From the NCBI RefSeq assembly GCF_000246855.1, contig NC_016609.1, forward strand, positions 2,108,001 to 2,172,000: DNA of 64,000 nt. Direction: 5' to 3'. A program made the translations under genes and the position numbers. The stretch is from Niastella koreensis GR20-10 (GTDB lineage: Bacteria > Bacteroidota > Bacteroidia > Chitinophagales > Chitinophagaceae). The notes under the pieces were generated by a model. That model did no database searches and had not been told where the DNA came from. It saw nothing but the letters and a program-made list of their open reading frames with translations. Shown in pieces: positions 55,434 through 64,000 of this stretch. Each line of letters begins with the position of its first letter. The stretch's first letter is position 1.

Positions 55434-55794
55434 TATTTATATCAGCAATTATTTTATGAAGGCTCTTACTATCGCAAAGCAACGGCCGATTGCAACGTAT
55501 TTAATTGGCAATTGTCGGGGATTAGAGAGGGTTAACAGGGAGTGCAGTGGCACCAGGGGAGGGAACGCGGAAAGGACGGGAGCCAGGCGGAATACCAAAA
55601 CCTTTACGCCTAAATCAAGAATATATAAGGATGGGTAAGCGTTAAATTCAGATGACAAAATGGCAATACATTTATCGTCGGCGTAATCCCGTTCAAAGAT
55701 TTGCAAGGCTTTTGTTAAGGTCGTTAATTTTATTAAACTCCCTGAATTCGGAATTTTTTTTGTAATGCTACGGATATTTTTGTTACTTTTTCCT
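55434..55794. other. Gap with no convincing gene before the Crp/Fnr gene
   Basis: A 60-codon open frame starts at 55456 (MKALTIAKQRPIATYL) but is Arg/Gly-rich with no homology I can recognise. The centre (55510-55600) is purine-rich and GC-richer than its surroundings and may be decayed coding sequence. Confidence 0.4.
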
Positions 55795-56358
55795 ATGGCC
55801 GATTTAGATCAATACTTCATGGAATTTTCTCCCCTGGAAGAAGACGTTTTAGCAACGCTGCTGCAAAGCACCACTACCAGAATATTTGACAAAGGAGAGT
55901 ATTTATTACAGGCAGGTAATACCTGTAAGTATTTGTATTTCATAAACGAAGGGCTGGCTAAATCATTTTTCAGCAGAGAGGATAAGGAATTCATTATGCG
56001 CTTCTTTTCAGAAGGCAGGGTGTTTTCGGTATTTGACAGCTTTCTCAACCGCCAACCATCCAAATATTCGCTGATGGCACTGGAACGGACGACTGTTACA
56101 CTGATACATGCAGATACCCTGGAGGAGCTTTGCAAGCGTAATCATAGCATGGAGACATTCTTTAGGAAGTTGGTATCGGTAGCAACTACAAGGATGATGA
56201 GGCGAATCAGTGAGATGCTGGAAGATAATGCAACAGAGCGTTATAACCAGTTTATAGCAGAGAATAACCATATCCTTCAGCGGATTAGCCTGGGAGATTT
56301 GGCGAAGTATTTAGGAATTACACAGCAATCCCTGAGCAGGATAAGAACGACCAGGTGA
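55795..56358 (+). CDS. Crp/Fnr-family transcriptional regulator
   Basis: 187 aa from the ATG at 55795 (MADLDQYFMEFSPLEEDVLATLL); an in-frame start 30 bp upstream would add ten hydrophobic residues. Beta-roll domain (LLQAGNTCKYLYFINEGLAKSFFSREDKEFIMRFFSEGRVFSVFDSF) and C-terminal HTH (ISLGDLAKYLGITQQSLSRIR). The ligand pocket is not conserved enough to name an effector. The YceI gene starts 62 bp downstream and is probably its target or operon partner. Confidence 0.88.
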   Translation: MADLDQYFMEFSPLEEDVLATLLQSTTTRIFDKGEYLLQAGNTCKYLYFINEGLAKSFFSREDKEFIMRFFSEGRVFSVFDSFLNRQPSKYSLMALERTTVTLIHADTLEELCKRNHSMETFFRKLVSVATTRMMRRISEMLEDNATERYNQFIAENNHILQRISLGDLAKYLGITQQSLSRIRTTR

Positions 56359-56420
56359 TTATTTACCATAGGGTAAAAATTGGGCGGAAGCCGGAAGGTA
56401 ATTTTGATGAAAATTACAAT

Positions 56421-56945
56421 ATGGCAACAATAACATGGCAGATAGATGCTGGACATTCACAGATTGGGTTTAAAGTAAAGCACCTTGGAATAGCTAATGT
56501 AAGTGGTGTATTTAAGGATTTTAGCGGGGAAATGGTGAGTGATGGAGACGTATTTGATCAGGCGAAGGTATGTTTTAGTATAGACGTAAATACAATTGAT
56601 ACGAATAATGCACAGCGGGATGAGCATTTGAAATCAGATTTGTTCTTTGATGTGAAACGGTTTCCGGGAATTATGTTCAGCGGGAAGCTGGTACCGCGTG
56701 GCGAAGAATATCAGTTGGTGGGAGATATGACTATCCTGGATACGACAAAACCCGTAATGTTGGATGTACTATTTACAGGGGCAGGCACGGGGCGGTTTGG
56801 CGAAAAAAGGGCTGGCTTTGAGGTGATTGGGAAAATCAGACGAAAAGATTTTGGCTTAAATTTTCACCTGCTGAATGAGGCGGGAGATATTGTGGTAGGC
56901 GAAGAGGTGAAGTTGACCGCAGATATTGAGATGTTCCGGAAATGA
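56421..56945 (+). CDS. YceI-family protein
   Basis: 174 aa from the ATG at 56421 (MATITWQIDAGHSQIGFKVKHLGI). The conserved blocks DAGHSQIGFKVKHLGIANVSGVFKDFSGEM, SIDVNTIDTNNAQRDEHLKSDLFFDVKRFPGIMFSG and FGLNFHLLNEAGDIVVGEEVKLTADIE are typical. YceI proteins have a lipocalin-like barrel that binds isoprenoids; many are stress-induced. No signal peptide is seen, so this one is cytosolic. It is followed by an intrinsic terminator. Confidence 0.92.
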   Translation: MATITWQIDAGHSQIGFKVKHLGIANVSGVFKDFSGEMVSDGDVFDQAKVCFSIDVNTIDTNNAQRDEHLKSDLFFDVKRFPGIMFSGKLVPRGEEYQLVGDMTILDTTKPVMLDVLFTGAGTGRFGEKRAGFEVIGKIRRKDFGLNFHLLNEAGDIVVGEEVKLTADIEMFRK

Positions 56946-57017
56946 GATTACCGGGTTGCTATCAGTACTTTTTTCATCCTTACTTAGGAATTGATTCGAT
57001 ATTATTCAAATTAAAAA

Positions 57018-57056
57018 ACCCTTCAAATCCAATGATCTGAAGGGTTTATTTTTTAG
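57018..57056. terminator. Intrinsic terminator after the YceI gene
   Basis: AAACCCTTCA (57018-57027) pairs with TGAAGGGTTT (57040-57049), followed by ATTTTTT. It is preceded by A-rich sequence on the other side, so it can work in both directions. It marks the left border of the defence island. Confidence 0.8.
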
Positions 57057-57304
57057 TCGGGCCAGCTGGACGATTGTCGAACTGCTTCCTTAAAAATCTT
57101 GTTGAATTTCATAGAATTAAACATATTATTCAAATGGTATAACTTGTTCTATTGTTTATAGGAATTACTGAGCAATTACAATGCATTCTACTGGCCAAGA
57201 TTGTCAGGAGCAAGTGCGCTAACCCCAAAACCATTGTTGTATACCGCTCACGCCTACGTTTTTTGCTATTGGTAAAATGTCTATTTTACAGCAATTTCTT
57301 TTCA

Positions 57305-58420
57305 ATGATCAATATTACCTCATTTGAAACGCTTGATAAGGCCATCAGGATGGCTGGCGGAGAACCAACAGTACTGGAAGCATTGTGGGATGGCGATACC
57401 TCTGGATGGTATTTGTATTTGAATTTACATGTAATAATAAAAAAACTCTTTTCTATTAAAAAAGAAGTTAGGTATTTAGGTACAATTAGTCTGGGCGGAG
57501 ACATCAGGTTGTTCAATGGAACCGTACCACCCTGGCCTGAGGCTGAACTTGCAAAAGAATGGGGCAAGATGGCCAATGAAAAATATGGATTGATCTTTTA
57601 TTTTCCATCTGATAAAGAACCGGATAATGATTGCCCTGGTTGGGAGCAACGGCATTTGGCCATTCAATGTGCTGATTGTGCTAAGATGATCATCCCTACC
57701 GATAGCCCTTACTTGCCAAAGGAAATTTGTTATAGTTGTCATCTAAAGCGGGAATTCAACAATAAAATAAAAAATGCCGAGCCTTATGATGATGGCGTTA
57801 ATTTGTACATGGTAAAAGATGAAGAGTATAATCATTTAGGTTATAGTAGTTTTTTAGACGGATTTCCCATAGCCCCATTCATTGATGACACAGTGCAAGC
57901 CCGACGTGAGAAAAGACTAGTTGATATCGTTACCATTGATGAGCTGGATATTTCCATTATAAAAGAAAAAATTGAACAGGCACTTGATGAAAAAGTGGCA
58001 GTTTATAAATCAGCTGAATTTCCTCCAGATTTTCCTGAAAAATTTAAAAGTAATATAAAACGACATACTGTCGAATACAAGGGAAATAAATATGAATTGA
58101 TAGAGCGGTTAAACGAAGATCATTCTAAAATTGACAGATTAGTGTGGGCGCTTGAAATGGTTGACAAGGCCATTTCCGGGAATTATTGTTTCAAAATCTA
58201 TTTCAAGAATGAGTTTACCTATCGGGATGATGCTGTATTACGGTTTGTGAACTTTGTTAGTAATGGCTCAACCTTCATGGCGGCGATTGTGCAGCAGTAC
58301 AGCGGTATAATAACGGAAACGGATGTGAAGGATACGGTTACAAAGATGGAGAAGGCTGGCTGTTTGAAAATAGAAGGAGAAATTGTACATACTACAGATG
58401 TAACCAGGAAGCTGTTATAG
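57305..58420 (+). CDS. Unknown zinc-ribbon protein at the edge of the defence island
   Basis: 371 aa from the ATG at 57305 (MINITSFETLDKAIRMAGG); the frame is open from 57152, but that part is unlike coding sequence. A zinc-ribbon candidate has Cys122, Cys125, Cys142 and Cys145 (QCADCAKMI...ICYSCHLK). An acidic middle follows, and then a C-terminal region (about 285-371) with a winged-helix-like pattern (AIVQQYSGIITETDVKDTVTKMEKAGCLKIEGEIVHTT). Not recognised as a family. Base composition is more AT-rich than the genes before it. Position next to Gabija and Shedu genes suggests a defence or mobile-island role, unproven. Confidence 0.55.
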   Translation: MINITSFETLDKAIRMAGGEPTVLEALWDGDTSGWYLYLNLHVIIKKLFSIKKEVRYLGTISLGGDIRLFNGTVPPWPEAELAKEWGKMANEKYGLIFYFPSDKEPDNDCPGWEQRHLAIQCADCAKMIIPTDSPYLPKEICYSCHLKREFNNKIKNAEPYDDGVNLYMVKDEEYNHLGYSSFLDGFPIAPFIDDTVQARREKRLVDIVTIDELDISIIKEKIEQALDEKVAVYKSAEFPPDFPEKFKSNIKRHTVEYKGNKYELIERLNEDHSKIDRLVWALEMVDKAISGNYCFKIYFKNEFTYRDDAVLRFVNFVSNGSTFMAAIVQQYSGIITETDVKDTVTKMEKAGCLKIEGEIVHTTDVTRKLL

Positions 58421-59045
58421 ATTCATACGGTTTAGGATGTAATGCTACCCATATGCCTTTGTGTTGATTAATCTGGTCACTAGAAGGCACAATAAATTTA
58501 AGCATAAAATTTTATGATTTATAAGTTTCTTTCTTATTCACCTCAATTTTCATTGAAGAACTAATAATCATTTATCAATAGCATTAATAATTATCTAATT
58601 TTATACCCCAGCTGCTTTGCAGCATTTTAAAAAACCAATTTATTGTTTATATTTTTGCACGCAGCTCTAATCCGTGTCGTGTATTATCTACCCTATATCC
58701 AGGGTAAAATTCACCGCTAATTCCAATTATCTGTCAAATCTGCTCTCGTCGTGTTGTATACATTAAAGCGAAGAGCATTTACTGTTATCTGCCATATTAG
58801 TTGACCATTGAACAAATCCAGTGAGATTGATCAACTGTGATTCCCTGAATGCTTTTATAACCATAATAACAACTAACGATGAACATTGCCGTATTGAATG
58901 AACGTTATAGTATCTTTTTTTGGATTTTAAAAAGTAAGACCAATTTATTTACAGATACATGACTCCTTCAAAGTCCCTTTCTTTTCACAATGTAGCATCC
59001 TGTCATTACCCGCTTAACTAAAGTAAAAACCTAAACTATTGTATT
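58421..59045. other. 625-bp AT-rich gap before the Gabija-like operon
   Basis: No open frame worth reporting. It holds small imperfect hairpins (TACCCT/AGGGTA at 58689-58706; GCTCT..AGAGC at 58742-58776) and a TATTTTTG -7-like box at 58650-58657 far from any start codon. It may contain the operon promoter and possibly a short RNA. Confidence 0.35.
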
Positions 59046-60992
59046 ATGTACTTAGAGCGACTTAAGCTATGGAATTTCAGAAAATATGGATCTGGTAATA
59101 GTTTAAATAGACAACCGGATCTTGATGTTCAGTTCCAGAAAGGGGTTAACTTATTGGTAGGAGAAAATGATTCAGGGAAAACCGCTATACTAGATGCTAT
59201 TAAATTAATTACTCTTACCCGAAGTAATGAATATTTCCGTTTACAGGCTGAAGACTTTTTTCATTCAACCACCAACCTTTATCCTACAGCAAACCTCAAA
59301 ATAGAATGCTGGTTCGCCGGGTTAAAAGATGATGAAGCCAAAAACTTCCTGGAATGGCTGTCTATACGAAAAGTGGATGGCAATGATGAATTCTATCTAC
59401 GATTGACCCTTGACGCAACCCTCAAAGGCGCGGTTGTTTTACCATATGAGGTACGGGCAGGTGCAGATGAGGAAGGTTCTACACTTGCAGCTATTGCCAG
59501 GGACCTTATCAGGGTTACATATTTGAAACCGTTAAGAGATGCGGAGACCGAGTTATCGCCACGACGCAATTCTAGATTATCTCAAATTTTGGGTAATCAT
59601 GATGCGTTTAAGGATAAGGTAACTCACCCGTTGATGGCTGTGGCCACTGAGGCGGATACCGCAATCAAAAACTACTTTAAAGGGCTGGACGCACAGGGAA
59701 ATTTGATCCCTGATCATCCAGGAAAGGAAATAAACGATACCATTAATCGGTTGCTCTGTGATTTTTTTGGAAATGACCGCGAATCCGGTTTTGGCATTTC
59801 CACCCAAACCCTAAAAAACATCCTGGAAAAACTTGAATTGATCCTCGAACAAGGTAATAGCGGCCTCGGTTCCCATAACCTGTTGTTTATAGCTGCTGAG
59901 TTGCTATTGTTAACCGGTAAGGATTTTACAGGCCTCAAACTAGCACTTGTCGAAGAAATCGAGGCACACCTTCATCCACAGGCGCAACTGCGTTTGATCG
60001 AGTTTTTATCAAAAGATGCCCGAGCCAATCAGGTTCAGCTATTGATCACATCCCATAGCCCCAACCTAGCATCAAAAATAGCAACAGCAAACGTGATTCT
60101 CTGTAAAGATGGTTGGGCCTATTCCATGGCACCAGAGCATACTGAGTTGCGGGTTGGAGATTATGCATTCTTGCAACGTTTTCTAGATGCAACAAAAGCT
60201 AACCTCTTTTTTGCCCAAGGGGTAATATTAGTGGAAGGAGATGCGGAAAATATCCTAATCCCAGTAGTTGCGCGGATAATCGGAAGAGATTTAACTAAAT
60301 ACGGCGTATCTGTTGTCAACATCGGTAATACTGCGTTTAACCGGTATTCAAGAATATTTAAGCGGAAGGATGCCAATAAATTCCTGAAGATCCCTGTGGC
60401 GTGTATTACCGATAATGATATCAACCTAGACGCCGGATTAACCCAGCAACAAATTGAGCAAAACAGAAAGAATATTGCAGCCAGGTATGATGGCCAACAT
60501 GTAAAAACATTTATATCGCTTGTCAAGACGATGGAATATGATCTGGCGCTAGGGACTTTCCAAAAGGACCTTTATTTAGCTTCCTTAGCTGCCGCTAAGC
60601 TTAAAAACAGCGATGAATATGGCGTAACAATAGATAAATACAGACAAATCCTAGCTACCACAACTCAACAGTTTACTGATTGGACAGTACACGGTACAGC
60701 TAATGAAGTTAAAGCAAGGCATATTTGGAAATACATAGCAGATAATAACCTGAAAGCTATAACAGCTCAATATTTCGCTTCACAATTAGAGCACAGAGAG
60801 AAAAGGGGAGGTATTAAAGCTCAATTATTAGCTGATCCTTATTTCCGTTATATTGTAGAAGCCATTGAATATGTCACAGCACCATTTACCTTGATAGCGC
60901 CGCCTAAAAATCCGGCTACTCAACAACTAAATCAATTACAAGCTAATCCAACACAGCCAAACTTAACAGAGCATGTTCAGGCCAATAACTAA
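59046..60992 (+). CDS. Gabija GajA-like OLD-family ATPase/Toprim nuclease
   Basis: 648 aa. ABC-type ATPase: Walker A GENDSGKT (39-46), signature-like NSGLGSHNLL (271-280), Walker B LVEEIEAHLHP (301-311), His-loop ITSHSP (334-339). Toprim nuclease domain: VILVEGDAENILIP (Glu397) and ITDNDIN (Asp456, Asp458). Class 2 OLD nucleases have this layout and sit next to a UvrD/Rep-like helicase gene, as here. GajA of Bacillus cereus is shorter (578 aa). By analogy it nicks phage DNA when nucleotide pools fall. The downstream helicase gene overlaps by 20 bp. Confidence 0.88.
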   Translation: MYLERLKLWNFRKYGSGNSLNRQPDLDVQFQKGVNLLVGENDSGKTAILDAIKLITLTRSNEYFRLQAEDFFHSTTNLYPTANLKIECWFAGLKDDEAKNFLEWLSIRKVDGNDEFYLRLTLDATLKGAVVLPYEVRAGADEEGSTLAAIARDLIRVTYLKPLRDAETELSPRRNSRLSQILGNHDAFKDKVTHPLMAVATEADTAIKNYFKGLDAQGNLIPDHPGKEINDTINRLLCDFFGNDRESGFGISTQTLKNILEKLELILEQGNSGLGSHNLLFIAAELLLLTGKDFTGLKLALVEEIEAHLHPQAQLRLIEFLSKDARANQVQLLITSHSPNLASKIATANVILCKDGWAYSMAPEHTELRVGDYAFLQRFLDATKANLFFAQGVILVEGDAENILIPVVARIIGRDLTKYGVSVVNIGNTAFNRYSRIFKRKDANKFLKIPVACITDNDINLDAGLTQQQIEQNRKNIAARYDGQHVKTFISLVKTMEYDLALGTFQKDLYLASLAAAKLKNSDEYGVTIDKYRQILATTTQQFTDWTVHGTANEVKARHIWKYIADNNLKAITAQYFASQLEHREKRGGIKAQLLADPYFRYIVEAIEYVTAPFTLIAPPKNPATQQLNQLQANPTQPNLTEHVQANN

Positions 60993-62922
60993 CGACGATA
61001 TTGCAAAAATTGAGGAATTATTGCTGCCAGCCGGGCAAAAGTTTGATCAACAGCGCAGAGACATTATTCAATGTCAGCATTCCATTGATGTGAATGCCTG
61101 CCCAGGAAGCGGTAAAACCACGGTTATGTTGGCAAAGTTGCTCTTGCTAACCCGACAAATGCCGTTTAAGAATAACCAGGGAATTTGTGTATTAACGCAT
61201 ACCAACGTTGCCATTAATGAGATCAAGGGAAAATTGGGTTTAACGGAAGCCAATATATTTAACTATCCGAATCATTTTGGCACCATACAGAGTTTTGTAA
61301 ATAAATTCTTAGCTATACCTGGTTATATGGTAAAGTTTCCAGGGAAGCGACCGGCAATAATAGACAAAGATTGGCATGATAGTGTGGTTGCAAAAAGATA
61401 TAATAGTTGGCGGGGGGCAGGCAAGGGTTGGGTAGGTCGCATGAGAGAACCTATCCCAGCGCTACAATCGTTTAAATTTAATTCCAACTTTGATAATATT
61501 CTCACCGGTTTAGGTGAGAATCCCGTTTTTAAAACCAAAGGTTCGGCTTACAAGGATATCTATTCGTATAAGATGAGCATACTGCAGGATGGCATTTTAA
61601 GTTTTGAAGATGCATACATACTGGCAGAATATTATTTGGACCAACAACCGCAGATAGCTAAACTCATTCAAAAAAGATTTCCGCTGGTCATTATTGATGA
61701 AATGCAGGATACCGACTCCCATCAGTTATCACTACTAGGTAAAATATTTAACCCGGCGAAGACGGTCATTCAACGAATCGGTGATGAAAACCAGGCTATA
61801 TATAATAAAGTATCAAGCCAGGTGGTATGGGCAATCGGTCAGCAATCATTACCATTAACAGGTAGCAAACGCTTTTCAACGCAAATAGCTAACCAGATAG
61901 ACAGGGTTTGTGTTACACCAAGGAACATGGCAGGAAATCATCAAGTGGCAAACATTCAACCCAATATAATTCTATACACACAGGCAAACATTCAGCGTGT
62001 GATCCCACACTTTGCAAATTTGGTGATCGAATCAGGCATTACTACAACTGATCGTCCATGCAAAGCTGTGGGATGGGTAAAAGAAAAAGAACAACAGCCT
62101 GGGCAGACAAAAAACTGCATTAAATCTTATTGGCCAGATTATTCATTCATCAATACAGCGTCAAAAACAGAGTACAATAACCTAAACGAATATTTCACAA
62201 ACCCTGATGAAGAAATCGTAACAAAACAGGGAACGTCCTATTTTATGGACAGGATTTACTTGGTGTTAGTAAAGTTACTGCGAATGGGCGACATCAAACA
62301 TCCCACAGGTGGTTACTATTCGAAAACCGCGCTGGAACGAAAAATTAAATTGAGCCCTACCATCAATGATCAACTTCGCTCTGGAATGATCTCCTGGATC
62401 CGGGAAATCAGGTGTGGCCGCGACCCATCTGTTGACGTGCGGGAATTCATTACACAGCAATTTTTCCCTTTGTTTGGGATAACAGCCAACCGGGAGTTTG
62501 ACAGTTTTTTAAACAATCAAAATCCATCAGCAAAAAACAATAACCTACAGCAAAATACCGGAAATATTATTAATCATAGTTACGATGGAGCAGTAGCCGC
62601 ACACACTGGCAAAGAAATCCCGATACATGTCAATACAATCCACGCGGTAAAAGGCGAAACGCATACTGCTACACTTTACCTTGAGACCTACTATTTCGAT
62701 GATGACATAAAAAGGATAATAGCGTATCTTAAGATTGGCCGGGGACCGGCCATATCCACAAAGCAGCAAAGAATTATAGAAACATTAAAAATGGCGTATG
62801 TAGCTATGTCGCGCCCCACGCATTTTCTGAGCGTTGCTATAAGAAGTCATGGTATTACTGCAAATGATATTCAACAGCTTGAGACTGCTGGCTGGAGGGT
62901 TGATACGGTTCTCAACGTTTAG
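60973..62922 (+). CDS. Gabija GajB-like UvrD/Rep-family helicase
   Basis: 649 aa. Q-motif FDQQRRDIIQ (24-33), Walker A ACPGSGKTT (42-50), Ia VLTHTNVAINEIK (73-85), Walker B LVIIDEMQDTD (238-248), motif III IQRIGDENQAIY (266-277), motif V HAVKGETHTATL and motif VI AYVAMSRPTHFL. All superfamily 1A helicase motifs are intact. Starting inside the GajA gene (20-bp overlap) implies coupled synthesis. GajB is usually about 490 aa, so this version is longer, with extra sequence between motifs IV and V. It should help GajA act on foreign DNA. Confidence 0.87.
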   Translation: MFRPITNDDIAKIEELLLPAGQKFDQQRRDIIQCQHSIDVNACPGSGKTTVMLAKLLLLTRQMPFKNNQGICVLTHTNVAINEIKGKLGLTEANIFNYPNHFGTIQSFVNKFLAIPGYMVKFPGKRPAIIDKDWHDSVVAKRYNSWRGAGKGWVGRMREPIPALQSFKFNSNFDNILTGLGENPVFKTKGSAYKDIYSYKMSILQDGILSFEDAYILAEYYLDQQPQIAKLIQKRFPLVIIDEMQDTDSHQLSLLGKIFNPAKTVIQRIGDENQAIYNKVSSQVVWAIGQQSLPLTGSKRFSTQIANQIDRVCVTPRNMAGNHQVANIQPNIILYTQANIQRVIPHFANLVIESGITTTDRPCKAVGWVKEKEQQPGQTKNCIKSYWPDYSFINTASKTEYNNLNEYFTNPDEEIVTKQGTSYFMDRIYLVLVKLLRMGDIKHPTGGYYSKTALERKIKLSPTINDQLRSGMISWIREIRCGRDPSVDVREFITQQFFPLFGITANREFDSFLNNQNPSAKNNNLQQNTGNIINHSYDGAVAAHTGKEIPIHVNTIHAVKGETHTATLYLETYYFDDDIKRIIAYLKIGRGPAISTKQQRIIETLKMAYVAMSRPTHFLSVAIRSHGITANDIQQLETAGWRVDTVLNV

Positions 62923-63114
62923 TACAAGTGGAGAATGCTTATTTTCTTGATACGATATTTTTATGGTTAATAAGAAGCAGCTTAAAGGTTGTAAAAAGCA
63001 TTGCACAGCATTTCCAAATTTGAACGGACAACAGAATTACATCCGGCGCCAAGTAATACTTGGATCCATGTATCTTGTTTATATTAAATTTTTTTATAAA
63101 TAAAAATTGAAATT

Positions 63115-64000
63115 ATGGCACGTCCTTATCCATCCCGCACCGTGCAACCAAATGGGGAATTGGAATTTAATGAAATTAAGCCTGGTTTCTTTCGAGCATT
63201 CTTTACTCCTCCAATTGAGGCATTACCTTCCTACGTTTCCGATCCGAAAAACTATAAAAGACCCATATTTGACATAAATAACACAGAAAAGCGCTTAATT
63301 CTATATCCCTACCAAGTATGGGGCATGCAGCCAATGACTAACAAATACTACAATCTTGTCATCATTAGTGTAGACATGGAAAACCAGTATATTCCCAAGA
63401 CTGTGGATATTGACGATTTTTTGATAGGAGTATTACCTTCTGCATTTCTTGAAGATTATAACTATGGATTAGGATTCAGAAAAAGTTATAGGCACATAGC
63501 AACAATTTTGGAAAGTTTTGACATAAAAGAATTATGGATTACCAGGAAAGGGAAAACAGATATTGACATTGGGGCAAAAAAAGCGTTCATCAAGCGTTCG
63601 GATTTGGACGAACTATGTAGGGCTATTGACAATATTGGCCAGCGAGTACAAAAAGTAGCAGCCTCTTTAAAAAGAAATGTTGTAGACGACTTATTTGCAC
63701 GTTTATTAGCAGACGAAAAATCTGAATCTGCTTTAATATTAAATAGCGCGCAAATAGCTAGAAAGATTGGTATATCGACTCGACTAATGCCTGGAGGAGC
63801 TACCAAAAAAGAACAAATGGAAGCTATGGAAGTACTTAGAATGAATGGCAAGAAAATTGTTCAAGAGCAACCAAGTGAACTCATAAAACTTCGCAACGAT
63901 ATTGAGTTGGTTACTTTGGATGAGCTTATTGCGAGATTTGAAGTCATGCTTAATAAAACTTTATCAGAATCACATTGGCAAAGTCTATTTGATAAAAATC
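63115..64000 (+). CDS. Shedu (SduA, DUF4263)-like nuclease, 3' end cut by the window
   Basis: The frame runs open from ATG 63115 to the window end, at least 295 codons. The N-terminal region begins MARPYPSRTVQPNGELEFN and is beta-rich. A helical middle contains RRAIDNIG-like DELCRAIDNIGQRVQKV. At the end LDELIARFEVMLNKTLSESHWQSLFDKN matches the start of the DUF4263 nuclease domain, whose usual pattern is E..WQ.FF..NP.I. Shedu is a single-protein anti-phage nuclease. The catalytic residues lie outside the window, so the call depends on the N-terminal part. It starts 192 bp after the helicase gene. Confidence 0.68.
   Translation, partial: MARPYPSRTVQPNGELEFNEIKPGFFRAFFTPPIEALPSYVSDPKNYKRPIFDINNTEKRLILYPYQVWGMQPMTNKYYNLVIISVDMENQYIPKTVDIDDFLIGVLPSAFLEDYNYGLGFRKSYRHIATILESFDIKELWITRKGKTDIDIGAKKAFIKRSDLDELCRAIDNIGQRVQKVAASLKRNVVDDLFARLLADEKSESALILNSAQIARKIGISTRLMPGGATKKEQMEAMEVLRMNGKKIVQEQPSELIKLRNDIELVTLDELIARFEVMLNKTLSESHWQSLFDKN

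Noticed and set aside
55456-55638. Small 60-codon ORF before the Crp/Fnr gene
   Set aside because: Arg/Gly-rich chance-like composition and no promoter or motif; listed only as a gap.
58650-58657. TATTTTTG box as promoter for the Gabija-like operon
   Set aside because: It is almost 400 bp from the start codon and has no -33 partner at 19-21 bp; it could serve a small RNA but nothing supports one.

Overview
The window looks like a chromosome piece of a Bacteroidota bacterium, most likely Chitinophagaceae (Chitinophaga/Niastella-like). The evidence is a SusC/SusD pair, three proteins with type IX secretion (T9SS) C-terminal sorting domains, many SPII lipoproteins, promoters resembling the Bacteroidota TAnnTTTG -7 box, few Shine-Dalgarno sites, and many AraC, Crp/Fnr and two-component regulators. 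No rRNA, tRNA, CRISPR array or transposase gene was seen. Everything rests on reading the sequence; no database search was run.

Layout. 1-7 kb: the 3' part of an M36 metallopeptidase with a T9SS tail, a gap full of short repeats, then a 6-bladed beta-propeller protein and an OMP_b-brl_3 outer-membrane barrel. 7-20 kb: mostly single-gene metabolic and regulatory units (HAD phosphatase, NAD-dependent epimerase-type reductase, DUF2200, PAP2 phosphatase, DUF72, TMEM175 channel, serine hydrolase, lipocalin-like protein, aldo/keto reductase, SDR, three AraC regulators) and an aldehyde dehydrogenase remnant. 19.4-22.8 kb: an unusual minus-strand operon of a 615-aa Cys-rich protein, a 113-aa protein and a radical SAM enzyme. 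23-26.5 kb: a five-gene operon around a NarL-type two-component system.

26.5-34.4 kb: a 662-bp gap carrying at least 13 imperfect 21-bp tandem repeats and a perfect 19-bp hairpin, then a collagen-like lipoprotein. Next is a regulatory block: two sigma-54 activators flank an alpha/beta-hydrolase lipoprotein whose upstream region carries a candidate sigma-54 promoter and upstream palindromes. A Crp/Fnr regulator and a second, related hydrolase follow. 34.5-50.5 kb: a Gly-rich T9SS protein, an OmpR-type two-component pair, a plant-BSP-like metallopeptidase, a SusC-SusD-fasciclin-DUF5007 operon, a ThuA protein, a broken GH74 N-terminus and an intact GH74-like T9SS glucanase. This suggests polysaccharide capture at the surface, although the substrate cannot be read from sequence.

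50.6-57 kb: a stress-flavoured group (OsmC, AraC, a third hydrolase paralogue, MsrB, a barrel protein, a membrane protein, Crp/Fnr, YceI). The OsmC and hydrolase genes share a 20-bp upstream element at the same distance from their start codons. 57-64 kb: a defence island with a zinc-ribbon protein of unknown function, a Gabija-like pair (OLD-family ATPase/Toprim nuclease overlapping a UvrD-like helicase), and at the right edge the N-terminal part of a probable Shedu (DUF4263) nuclease, cut by the window end.
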